The translations under genes were made by a program, and so were the position numbers. Below, piece after piece: positions 5,678 through 12,023 of a stretch of DNA of 13,326 nucleotides (positions are counted from its first letter, which is position 1; the number at the start of each line of letters is the position of its first letter). The notes beneath the pieces were generated by a model. It searched no databases. It was not told the DNA's origin and worked only from the letters and a program-made list of their open reading frames with translations. This DNA is from Candidatus Woesearchaeota archaeon (GTDB lineage Archaea; Nanobdellota; Nanobdellia; Woesearchaeales; GW2011-AR15), in NCBI GenBank assembly GCA_023701075.1, contig JAMPXQ010000023.1, forward strand, positions 1 through 13,326, written 5' to 3'.

Positions 5678-6805
5678 CTATTTTTTTGCTATCAAATAAA
5701 TATTTGACTGATGATATTCCCATACGCCATTCTTCATCTCTGCCCTGGCATCTTCCAAAAATCTCGGCGCCAATACCTCATTCCACCATCTTTTCTTCGC
5801 TGATAAGTCCATGCCCTTTGAATCCAATACTTTTGTGAACTCATAGAACCCGTATATATACACTGACTTGAGATATTCCTCAGGATCGCTATAACCGACT
5901 TTTGTTTCCTTGTCCTCACATGATATCACTTCAAATCCTGCTTCTCGTGCCATATTTGCGGCTTCATGCCTATACATAAGGCCTATAGGATTACTTATCT
6001 CAGGACTATTTGCTTTCCATGCACCTATATCTTTTAATGCTGACCTATATGCTTTTAAGAATGTTTTTGCAGTCCCATATGATGCAACACTCATCAAAAG
6101 AGATCCTTCTTCTTCTAAAATAGCATAGAAATTCTTCAATGCCTCTATCTTTCGCTTATTCCCCCTTATCCAATGAAACACTGAATTGCATACAATAAGC
6201 CCGATATTCTGGTTTGTCAAGTCATAATAATCTGTTCCGGCTGTATAAACTCTCGTATCCCTATCAAATTTGCCACCTGCTGAACAATTATGGATATCCA
6301 TCTGCGAGAGATCATTTGGATCAAGAACCAGGTGATTCCTTCCTGTCTCCTTATTTATCAGATCATTCAACCGCTGAGACCTGTCTGTTTTCTTTGGATT
6401 GATGTCCGTACCAATGGCTCTTGAGTCATCATCAAAATATTCCCACGGAATATGCTCATTTATAGCCCATAATATATCCTTGATTAAACCATTTTTAGGC
6501 AGATATGATGATATCCTGCTCCATGAACCAAGGCGTTTTAGCTGCGGCATAACCCACTCTTCATACAATGCCAATAAAAGGCCATCTCCATTGCCTGCAT
6601 CAAACACAGTTATATTCCCTTTAGGCAAAGACATAAGCCCGTCCTTTACAAATCCACCATATTTTGCGAATAACTCCTCCATATTCTGGAACTGCAAACC
6701 ATGTGTAATATTAGAAAAAGCAGTCCGACTGGAATGCAATAGGTTCTCAAGATCTATCCTTGGTGTCCTGATATATGTATGCGTCAAATCCAATACTGCC
6801 TGCAT
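5678..6805 (-). CDS. SAM-dependent methyltransferase 1, 375 aa
   Basis: Class I (Rossmann-fold) methyltransferase. Motif I is VFDAGNGDGLL (67–77). The acidic residue that binds the SAM ribose is Asp135 in IGTDINP. Motif IV is VCNSVFHWI (205–213), the N-x-x-x-HW form also seen in trans-aconitate/BioC-like enzymes. The stretch between motif I and Asp135 is longer than usual (about 60 aa). It shares its layout with the next two methyltransferases: NPIG (272–275), a DPEEYLK segment (308–313), and an ending WEYHQSNIYLIAKK. It lacks their GNIS…GSGMPLIPAY block, so it is the divergent member. Its TATA box is 27 nt before the ATG (leaderless), and a TGA codon blocks any upstream in-frame start. The substrate is unknown; carboxylate or other small-molecule O-methylation is an inference. 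Confidence 0.85.
   Translation of the reverse strand: MQAVLDLTHTYIRTPRIDLENLLHSSRTAFSNITHGLQFQNMEELFAKYGGFVKDGLMSLPKGNITVFDAGNGDGLLLALYEEWVMPQLKRLGSWSRISSYLPKNGLIKDILWAINEHIPWEYFDDDSRAIGTDINPKKTDRSQRLNDLINKETGRNHLVLDPNDLSQMDIHNCSAGGKFDRDTRVYTAGTDYYDLTNQNIGLIVCNSVFHWIRGNKRKIEALKNFYAILEEEGSLLMSVASYGTAKTFLKAYRSALKDIGAWKANSPEISNPIGLMYRHEAANMAREAGFEVISCEDKETKVGYSDPEEYLKSVYIYGFYEFTKVLDSKGMDLSAKKRWWNEVLAPRFLEDARAEMKNGVWEYHQSNIYLIAKK
5681..5687 (+). terminator. T7 tract after the kinase operon
   Basis: TTTTTTT begins 10 nt after the kinase stop codon in the plus direction, which suits archaeal U-run termination. The same bases encode the terminal lysines of the convergent methyltransferase, so the two transcripts overlap slightly at their 3' ends. 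Confidence 0.45.
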
Positions 6806-6825
6806 TTCATCATTTATTAATCAAT

Positions 6826-6835
6826 TATTTTTAAA
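6826..6835 (-). promoter_or_regulatory. TATA box of methyltransferase 1
   Basis: ATTTAAAAAT reads on the minus strand, centred 27 nt before the ATG at 6805, so a leaderless start is expected. Next to it, upstream at 6847–6867, lies GTTATTAC…TAGTTACTA, a GTTAC-type element similar to those at the other two methyltransferase promoters. Confidence 0.6.
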
Positions 6836-6869
6836 TGTTTCTATGTGTTATTACTTTTTAGTTACTATC

Positions 6870-8153
6870 TCAATTTATGACTTGTTTCTTAGCCAGGAAG
6901 ATTACATCCACTTGATGATAAACCCAAGGAGTGCCTTCTTCCCATGCATCCCAAGTAAGACTCCCCATATCTTTAGGTATATAATTTGCGAAAAGAGGAT
7001 TATCTGGATCTTTTAGCATCTTACGAAAATTCTCCTCAAACATTGCCCAAAACCTGTCCTGATGGCTCTTATCTTTCCTATATGCGTCTCCAAAGCAGTC
7101 TTCAAATGCTCTGCGCCCATATTCTTTTGCTGCTCGAAAATATTCTATTGGATCGTCAAACTTGACTTCGGTCGTGACTGTCTTGATGTAACCTTCCTCA
7201 ACATACCAACCTGATTCATTTAATATCTGCCTGATATCACGCTCTCTTGTGCTTCCAATAGGATTAGTATTGTATGCATGCCTAAGATATCCTCCCGGAT
7301 TACTCGTTATATCCCTAACGCCTATCTCTTCCAATGTTTTCAGATAGGCAGGAATGAGCGGCATGCCTGAACCTATGGAAGAGATATTGCCTGCAAGAAC
7401 AGCTCCAAATTTAGATTTCTCATATGCTTTTTCCAAAAACTTGGATTTTTCTTTGTCATTCAACCAATGCAGAACCTGATTAGTGAATATAAGCGCAAAA
7501 TCAGGCCTTCTTGCATAAGGGGTCTTATCCCTACCTTTCTTCTCCACTGAAAGACCCATTATTGTCAGCTTGTTATCATTCAGCACTATATTACGCTTTT
7601 TTGCCTCTTCTTCCACCAGCTTTTCCAAAATACCATCTTTTTGCTTGCCAATCTTAGTTTTTATACCTGACCTTATTTCACCAAGCTCTTCCCATTTTCT
7701 TCTTATATGGCTTATAACATATTCTGAAAACCTTACTTCATCTGAATCAAATGAGGCCAGATTTTGCGCCTCTTCCAGCATATAGGAGCTTATGGAATTG
7801 GATCCTTCATTCTCACGGTAATGGCTCCTGAGTTTCTTCCAAAGCCGCCTGGCCTCATTAAGGCTGTCCTTATTAATGTCTATCCCAAAAGTAACCCGTT
7901 CACCAAACATCCTATAGATATATTCAGCAAAAACAGGTATGCCAAATCCTGTACCGCATCCTGCATCCAGATAACTCCCTTTTTTTGGAAGGATATAGCC
8001 ATCATCAACTAACTTCTCAAGCAATACCAAAACTTCCTCTGCCACCCTGGCCTGGAGCTTATTTCTTTCTGGTGTAAGGTGCCTGCTTATCCCAATTCCA
8101 TCATATGCCTCCAGAAAATGGTTCAGGATCCCCCCAGATGGTATGATACCCAT
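6870..8153 (-). CDS. SAM-dependent methyltransferase 2, 427 aa
   Basis: Class I methyltransferase with motif I LDAGCGTGFG (62–71), ribose-binding Asp92 (GIDIN) and motif IV NQVLHWL (225–231). It then has GNISSIGSGMPLIPAY (255–270), which is almost identical in methyltransferase 3, followed by NPIGST (297–302), a DDPIEYFRAAKEYG helix, and the ending WVYHQVDVIFLAKK. Between the Asp and motif IV it carries a long charged helical insert (about 98–215) that makes it 23–50 aa longer than its neighbours. The N-terminus MGIIPSGGILNHFLEAYDGIG is part of the cap that commonly closes the active site in this superfamily. It has its own TATA box 28 nt before the ATG. The 64-bp gap to methyltransferase 1 makes read-through possible too. 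The substrate is unknown. Confidence 0.88.
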   Translation of the reverse strand: MGIIPSGGILNHFLEAYDGIGISRHLTPERNKLQARVAEEVLVLLEKLVDDGYILPKKGSYLDAGCGTGFGIPVFAEYIYRMFGERVTFGIDINKDSLNEARRLWKKLRSHYRENEGSNSISSYMLEEAQNLASFDSDEVRFSEYVISHIRRKWEELGEIRSGIKTKIGKQKDGILEKLVEEEAKKRNIVLNDNKLTIMGLSVEKKGRDKTPYARRPDFALIFTNQVLHWLNDKEKSKFLEKAYEKSKFGAVLAGNISSIGSGMPLIPAYLKTLEEIGVRDITSNPGGYLRHAYNTNPIGSTRERDIRQILNESGWYVEEGYIKTVTTEVKFDDPIEYFRAAKEYGRRAFEDCFGDAYRKDKSHQDRFWAMFEENFRKMLKDPDNPLFANYIPKDMGSLTWDAWEEGTPWVYHQVDVIFLAKKQVIN

Positions 8154-8177
8154 ATTAAGAGCAATTTGAAAAACTAA

Positions 8178-8186
8178 TATATAAAT
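8178..8186 (-). promoter_or_regulatory. TATA box of methyltransferase 2
   Basis: ATTTATATA reads on the minus strand, centred about 28 nt before the ATG at 8153, so a leaderless start is expected. Confidence 0.65.
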
Positions 8187-8200
8187 TTATCTCTAAATAG

Positions 8201-8215
8201 TAGTAACATTTACTA
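8201..8215. promoter_or_regulatory. Perfect inverted repeat between methyltransferase 2 and the hydrolase
   Basis: TAGTAA-CAT-TTACTA has perfect 6-bp arms and a 3-nt centre. It lies about 15 bp upstream of the methyltransferase 2 TATA box and about 70 bp upstream of the divergent hydrolase TATA box, so it is placed to control either gene. Being an operator is inference; AT-rich DNA yields such repeats by chance at some rate. Confidence 0.4.
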
Positions 8216-8284
8216 ATTAAGATGTTATTATGCTTTTAAGAGGATAGCCCAAAGAGAACATACAACTAAGGGATTTCTGATTAA

Positions 8285-8293
8285 GTTTAAATA
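8285..8293 (+). promoter_or_regulatory. TATA box of the alpha/beta hydrolase
   Basis: GTTTAAATA-type sequence centred about 26 nt before the ATG at 8316, again the leaderless spacing. No Shine-Dalgarno precedes the ATG. Confidence 0.6.
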
Positions 8294-8315
8294 TAACAAT
8301 TTCCACTCTTATACC

Positions 8316-9302
8316 ATGGACAGGTTCCTGATCCAGCACAGTTCTGAAGGACGATATGCAGGCACCCTAGAAGGCATGCTGCCTGTATCATTGGACCATG
8401 AAGAATTCAGGCTGTATTCTAGGTTCAAGCCTAAAAAGACTTCCCATAAAGATAAGAAGAATAATGAGATAGCGCTTTTTTTGCACGGGCTTGGATGCAA
8501 CCAGAGATATTGGGACGGCATATGGGAAAATTTCAATTTCCAATCAAAGAACCTCATGACCCTTGACCTTCCGGCTCACGGACAGTCATTATACTCTCCA
8601 AATAATGGCCATACTTGGCATCAAAAAATTGAAAACCCTAGGACATGCGATTTACCATTCATCGCCCAGGTGATTGATGGAGCTATCCTAAGCCTAAGAA
8701 AACAGTTTCCGCATATCACAAAGGTGTCTCTTATAGGGCACAGCCTCAGCGGGTCTATCGCAACGCTTCTGGCTGAACAAGTCCTAACCAATCAAGACTC
8801 CCAATACCAGTTAGGAAAGGTAATCAATATTGACGGGAACCTTACTGTATGGGACACTTATTTTTCAAATCTAGTCAGAGAAGCTTATCTCAAAAATGAC
8901 TCAGTACCTCCAATAGTATCTGAACTGACGAATATACTCTACAGCATAGAGCCGCAGCCGATAAAAACATGGACAGATTATGTGGAAAGTGTGCCTCAAA
9001 ACATTTCACCTGCAGATTTTACTTTCTTCTGCCTATCATTATATGATTGGTCACAAAAAGATCCTGAGAGAAAAGATAAAAGCAATCTAGGCTATCTTTG
9101 GAACAGACTTATGGAAATCCCAAATAAAGAAAAAGACCAATTCATATACATCGCTGGTGAAAAATCCAATTCTCCAGTAATAGATTATCTGTCTAAAAGA
9201 AATTTTGACTTCTTAAAAGGACTTGTTGTTTCTAACTCAGGCCATTTCATAATGAAAGATGCCCCTGAACCGCTTTATCTTATGCTTTCAGGACTAGTTT
9301 AA
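8316..9302 (+). CDS. Alpha/beta-hydrolase fold esterase/hydrolase, 328 aa
   Basis: Cytoplasmic serine hydrolase with the order of a canonical alpha/beta hydrolase. The oxyanion-hole strand is LFLHGLGCNQRYWDG (54–68), followed by LDLPAHGQS (83–91). The nucleophile elbow is LIGHSLSG with Ser143, and the catalytic His310 lies in NSGHF. A cap of about 90 aa (about 180–270) lies between. The usual Asp after strand 7 is not evident: that loop reads GEKSNSP (281–287). An Asp follows strand 6 instead (NIDGN, Asp173), which could supply the acid. The gene lies between two related methyltransferase genes on the other strand, so an ester formed by a methyltransferase and cleaved by this enzyme is an attractive but unproven pairing. 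Its stop is 1 bp from the convergent stop of methyltransferase 3. Confidence 0.88.
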   Translation: MDRFLIQHSSEGRYAGTLEGMLPVSLDHEEFRLYSRFKPKKTSHKDKKNNEIALFLHGLGCNQRYWDGIWENFNFQSKNLMTLDLPAHGQSLYSPNNGHTWHQKIENPRTCDLPFIAQVIDGAILSLRKQFPHITKVSLIGHSLSGSIATLLAEQVLTNQDSQYQLGKVINIDGNLTVWDTYFSNLVREAYLKNDSVPPIVSELTNILYSIEPQPIKTWTDYVESVPQNISPADFTFFCLSLYDWSQKDPERKDKSNLGYLWNRLMEIPNKEKDQFIYIAGEKSNSPVIDYLSKRNFDFLKGLVVSNSGHFIMKDAPEPLYLMLSGLV

Positions 9303-9303
9303 T

Positions 9304-10509
9304 TCATTTATCATTTAAATGATAACCTAGCTGTTCCATATGCGACCTAAAATCAGTAAAATTTCCTGATGAATAGGGCTTAACTTTTCCCCAAAAATGT
9401 ATATCCCACTGGTTGTAATGCCAGTCATTACCCGGTGTCCAGACATTCCATCTTCCTAACTCAGTATTCCTTATGCCTCTTGGAACATAGGACTGGTAAT
9501 CATTTGGATCATTCTGCACCATTTCCATGAAATTTGCCTCAAATCTTTCCCAGAATATCTCCATCACTTTGCTGTGCCTCAAAGGAAACGGCTTTAAGAA
9601 TGCATGTGCGCCATATGTCTTAGCTGCCAGAAAATACTCCCTTGGATCCTTGAATGTCGGAGTAGTCTTTTCTGCCTTAATTCCTAGGACTTCCCATCCG
9701 CTTGCATCCAAGAGTTTTTTAACTAAAGTCTCATCTGTGCTGCCGATAGGATTCATGTTCAATGCATCATGCGCAAATCCCAGCGGGTTTTCCATAAAAT
9801 CATATTCTCCTGTATTAAGCACAGTCTTTATATACGCAGGTATCAGCGGCATGCCTGACCCCACGGCTGAGATGTTGCCACCAAATATAGCTTCCGGCAT
9901 ACTGGCAAATCTAAGAGCGATAAGGAACTCAAGCTTCTCGGCATCTGACAACCAATGAAGAGTCTGATTCGATATTCCAAATGCAACCGGAATCCTATCC
10001 ATATCTGCATAATACTTTGCCTGTGTCGGATTGCCGTAATACTTTGCAGCTATCTTTTCCAGAATCGGAAGGTCCTTTATTATCTCTATCTGAGCCTTAT
10101 ATGGATGAAATGCTGCAAGATTGCATGGTGTCTCAACATGCCATTTCCCTTTCAGTTCAGGATGATTTCCTGTGACTGTATCAACCACTACTTTTGCCTC
10201 TTTTACAGCATCCTTATCAATATCCAGCATGTACCACTGCCTGTCTCCGAGAATCTCTAAAAGCCTCTCCTCTGTTTTTAGCGCAGGCAAAAGATAACCT
10301 CTCCCGCATCCAGCGTCTACACATGAACCTTTAGGCAACTGATCAAGATCTATCTTCCCTTGAGCCATTAGCTCATATAATAATGAAAGACTCTTTAGGA
10401 AGACGTGGGTCTGCACACCATTCCTATTAGGATTGATAAATGGAGAAATATCAGGATAATTCGCTTGCATAGATTCCAATAATGCATCGGCATCCATAAC
10501 TTGAGCCAT
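9304..10509 (-). CDS. SAM-dependent methyltransferase 3, 401 aa
   Basis: Class I methyltransferase. Numbered from the GTG at 10518 it has motif I VDAGCGRGY (67–75), an acidic MLDIDKDA loop (97–104), and motif IV NQTLHWL (184–190). GGNISAVGSGMPLIPAY (213–229) nearly repeats methyltransferase 2. Then come NPIGST, a DPREYFLAAKTYG helix (291–303), and WHYNQWDIHFWGK near the end. It lacks the long helical insert of methyltransferase 2 and carries about 25 extra C-terminal residues. The frame is open from GTG 10518, but the TATA box at 10531–10540 lies about 26 nt before the ATG at 10509, so that ATG (M4) is preferred as a leaderless start. It is a paralogue of methyltransferases 2 and, more distantly, 1. 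The substrate is unknown. Confidence 0.88.
   Translation of the reverse strand: MAQVMDADALLESMQANYPDISPFINPNRNGVQTHVFLKSLSLLYELMAQGKIDLDQLPKGSCVDAGCGRGYLLPALKTEERLLEILGDRQWYMLDIDKDAVKEAKVVVDTVTGNHPELKGKWHVETPCNLAAFHPYKAQIEIIKDLPILEKIAAKYYGNPTQAKYYADMDRIPVAFGISNQTLHWLSDAEKLEFLIALRFASMPEAIFGGNISAVGSGMPLIPAYIKTVLNTGEYDFMENPLGFAHDALNMNPIGSTDETLVKKLLDASGWEVLGIKAEKTTPTFKDPREYFLAAKTYGAHAFLKPFPLRHSKVMEIFWERFEANFMEMVQNDPNDYQSYVPRGIRNTELGRWNVWTPGNDWHYNQWDIHFWGKVKPYSSGNFTDFRSHMEQLGYHLNDK
9308..9325. repeat. 18-bp perfect palindrome at the convergent gene ends
   Basis: TTATCATTTAAATGATAA is its own reverse complement. It starts 6 bp after the hydrolase stop and lies within the last codons of methyltransferase 3. 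As RNA it would be a hairpin of up to 9 bp, less the loop, on both transcripts. A role as a shared transcript end or 3'-end protector is possible. No U-run follows on either strand. Confidence 0.45.
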
Positions 10510-10530
10510 AAGACACACTAAACTTTCTGT

Positions 10531-10540
10531 ATTTAAAAAT
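10531..10540 (-). promoter_or_regulatory. TATA box of methyltransferase 3
   Basis: ATTTTTAAAT reads on the minus strand, centred 26 nt before the ATG at 10509. This favours that ATG over the upstream GTG. A second TATA-like TTTTAAAT lies at 10547–10554 inside the inverted repeat. Confidence 0.6.
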
Positions 10541-10541
10541 G

Positions 10542-10561
10542 TTATTATTTAAAAGTAATAA
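10542..10561. promoter_or_regulatory. Inverted repeat upstream of methyltransferase 3
   Basis: TTATTA-N8-TAATAA has perfect 6-bp arms and a TATA-like spacer (TTTAAAAG). It directly abuts the TATA box. Its 6-8-6 geometry equals that of the repeat before the lipoprotein gene (11916–11935). The arms are pure A/T, so chance is a real alternative. Confidence 0.3.
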
Positions 10562-10583
10562 AAATTGAAAAGATTAAGAAAAA

Positions 10584-11894
10584 TTATTTCTGCATGCAGT
10601 CGAAGCATGGCCAGTTGTTCATCTCAAATACCAAGTCTTGAGTCACTGAATCCTTGCCATCGCTGACTGTGACAGTCACTGTCTTTGTGCCGCCCTTCTC
10701 GCCATATGTGACTGTCTTCTCGCTTGAGTCCATGAAACCGCTGTATGTGTATGAGAGCTCATCTCCATCTACATCCTCTGCGACAACACTCAATTTTATT
10801 GTGACCTTGTCTCCCGGCTTCTTTAGGACTATCTCGCTTGGGACACCTGTGAATGATTTTATCACCGGTGGTGTGTTCTTCTTCTCAAGTTCAACAAGGA
10901 TCTCATTCCTGACTTCTGATTTCCCATCCTTGACGATGACCGGCACTTCATATATGCCTGCATCTCCAATCTTTGTCTGCCATTTCCCGTCTTCATCAAA
11001 CGGCTTTGAGAAATCAACCTTCAATTCATCGCCGTCCGGATCCATTGATTCCAGATCTATCTCAAGAAGATCGCCTTCAACTGCAACAAGCTTATATTCC
11101 TTGAACTTGACTACCGGCTCCCTATTCACTTCGTTTATCCTGATTGTGACTTCTTTTGTGACAATCTCTTTCCCGTCATCAGCTCTCACTGTGACCTGAT
11201 AAGAACCTGCATCATCAAATCCTGTCGCCCTTGTCTTGCTGTCCATCCATCCTGAATAGATAACAACGACGTCATCCCCATCTACATCGTAGACATCCGG
11301 GTTCAACTTCACTGTCTCTCCTTCATCAAACTCCAGCTCTGCTGCCATGTTTATCACAGGCACATTGTTCTTTGGCTGAACTAAGAGAGTTATCTGCTTT
11401 GTCACAAATGACCCTTTATTGTCTGTAGCTGAGACTATGACTGAATAGAATCCGGCGTCTCCTACATCTGTCTGCCACAATCCTTCTGCATCAAACGGTG
11501 ATGTGTAACCTAAATCTACTGTGTCTCCATCCGGATCCATCACATAAGGCTTCAGGTCAATTAAATCTCCTTCAAGTGAAGAGATGTCTGGTTTTAGGGA
11601 CATATCTTCAAGCTTCTCAACTACGACTTCCCCTGCTTTCTCTCCTTCAACTTTGCTTGGAACTTCTAAAGCTTCCTCAGGCGTTTGACTCGGTGACTTA
11701 GTCGGCTCTTCATCTACTGTCTCATTAACCTGCACTTGAGGCTCTGCTGTCTCAATATCCTCTCCTACTGCCGGACCTTCTCCAACCGTCGGCTCAACTG
11801 TAGGCTCTGTAACGACTTCCCCTGTCGGATTATACGTTGTACACGCTGTCAATAGTAGTACTAAAACTAAAGAAAACACTGCTAATTTATTCAT
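10584..11894 (-). CDS. Secreted lipoprotein with four Ig/cadherin-like repeats, 436 aa
   Basis: The N-terminus MNKLAVFSLVLVLLLTAC is a lipoprotein signal peptide with a bacterial-type lipobox (LTAC, Cys18), so the protein should be exported and lipid-anchored. Residues 19–95 are a Pro/Thr/Glu/Val-rich low-complexity stalk. Four beta-sandwich repeats follow (about 97–173, 176–254, 258–337, 341–425), each with a calcium-binding-like D-x-D-G-D motif (DPDGD 120, DVDGD 203, DPDGD 285, DVDGD 374). Repeats 1 and 3 share WQT-x-x-GDAG-x-Y, while 2 and 4 share YSG(W/F)MDS, so the unit is a two-domain pair duplicated. The end WPCFDCMQK adds a CxxC. The start has a strong GGGAGGGG 6 nt upstream. It is probably an adhesin or surface stalk, divergent from a secreted transglutaminase-like protein. 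Confidence 0.88.
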   Translation of the reverse strand: MNKLAVFSLVLVLLLTACTTYNPTGEVVTEPTVEPTVGEGPAVGEDIETAEPQVQVNETVDEEPTKSPSQTPEEALEVPSKVEGEKAGEVVVEKLEDMSLKPDISSLEGDLIDLKPYVMDPDGDTVDLGYTSPFDAEGLWQTDVGDAGFYSVIVSATDNKGSFVTKQITLLVQPKNNVPVINMAAELEFDEGETVKLNPDVYDVDGDDVVVIYSGWMDSKTRATGFDDAGSYQVTVRADDGKEIVTKEVTIRINEVNREPVVKFKEYKLVAVEGDLLEIDLESMDPDGDELKVDFSKPFDEDGKWQTKIGDAGIYEVPVIVKDGKSEVRNEILVELEKKNTPPVIKSFTGVPSEIVLKKPGDKVTIKLSVVAEDVDGDELSYTYSGFMDSSEKTVTYGEKGGTKTVTVTVSDGKDSVTQDLVFEMNNWPCFDCMQK

Positions 11895-11900
11895 CTATAA

Positions 11901-11908
11901 CCCCTCCC
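11901..11908 (-). promoter_or_regulatory. Shine-Dalgarno of the lipoprotein gene
   Basis: GGGAGGGG reads on the minus strand 6 nt before the ATG at 11894. It shows that this mRNA, unlike most in the window, has a leader. Confidence 0.75.
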
Positions 11909-11915
11909 ATTTTAA

Positions 11916-11935
11916 AGTAACTATAATTTGTTACT
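11916..11935. promoter_or_regulatory. Inverted repeat at the lipoprotein transcription start
   Basis: AGTAAC-N8-GTTACT has perfect 6-bp arms. It covers the predicted initiation site (about 11932) set by the TATA box at 11955–11962, the position expected of a repressor site. Confidence 0.4.
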
Positions 11936-11945
11936 CTTTCTAAAT

Positions 11946-11968
11946 GTTAACTAGTATAAATAGTTAAC
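11946..11968. promoter_or_regulatory. Inverted repeat enclosing the lipoprotein TATA box
   Basis: GTTAACTA and TAGTTAAC are perfect 8-bp arms on either side of GTATAAA. The TATA box (TATTTATA on the minus strand, 11955–11962) lies in the centre, so a dimer bound here would compete with TBP. The site is also about 25–40 bp upstream of the divergent TATA box at 11988. Confidence 0.5.
11955..11962 (-). promoter_or_regulatory. TATA box of the lipoprotein gene
   Basis: TATTTATA reads on the minus strand. Initiation about 25 nt downstream gives a leader of about 38 nt that includes the Shine-Dalgarno site. Confidence 0.55.
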
Positions 11969-11987
11969 TATCATCTATCTCTAAGAA

Positions 11988-11997
11988 TATATTTAAA
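11988..11997 (+). promoter_or_regulatory. TATA box of the transglutaminase-like gene
   Basis: TATATTTAAA, with the purine-rich CTAAGAA upstream, is centred about 30 nt before the ATG at 12024. Start-site spacing implies an almost leaderless mRNA. Confidence 0.6.
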
Positions 11998-12023
11998 CAA
12001 GCAAGATAATTTCAATAAAGTCC

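Noticed and set aside
4836..5723. 295-aa open frame antisense to the kinase
   Set aside because: It mirrors the conserved kinase domains, has no promoter of its own, and reads as low-complexity Ser/Leu-rich sequence.
6399..7016. 205-aa plus-strand open frame across the methyltransferase 1–2 junction
   Set aside because: It is antisense to two well-supported methyltransferases and spans their promoter region; no domain or start signal is seen.
10510..10518. GTG start of methyltransferase 3 at 10518
   Set aside because: The TATA spacing favours the ATG at 10509; the extra residues M-C-L add nothing to the fold.
10654..11199. 181-aa plus-strand open frame antisense to the lipoprotein
   Set aside because: It is a Ser/Thr-rich shadow of the repeat region on the other strand.
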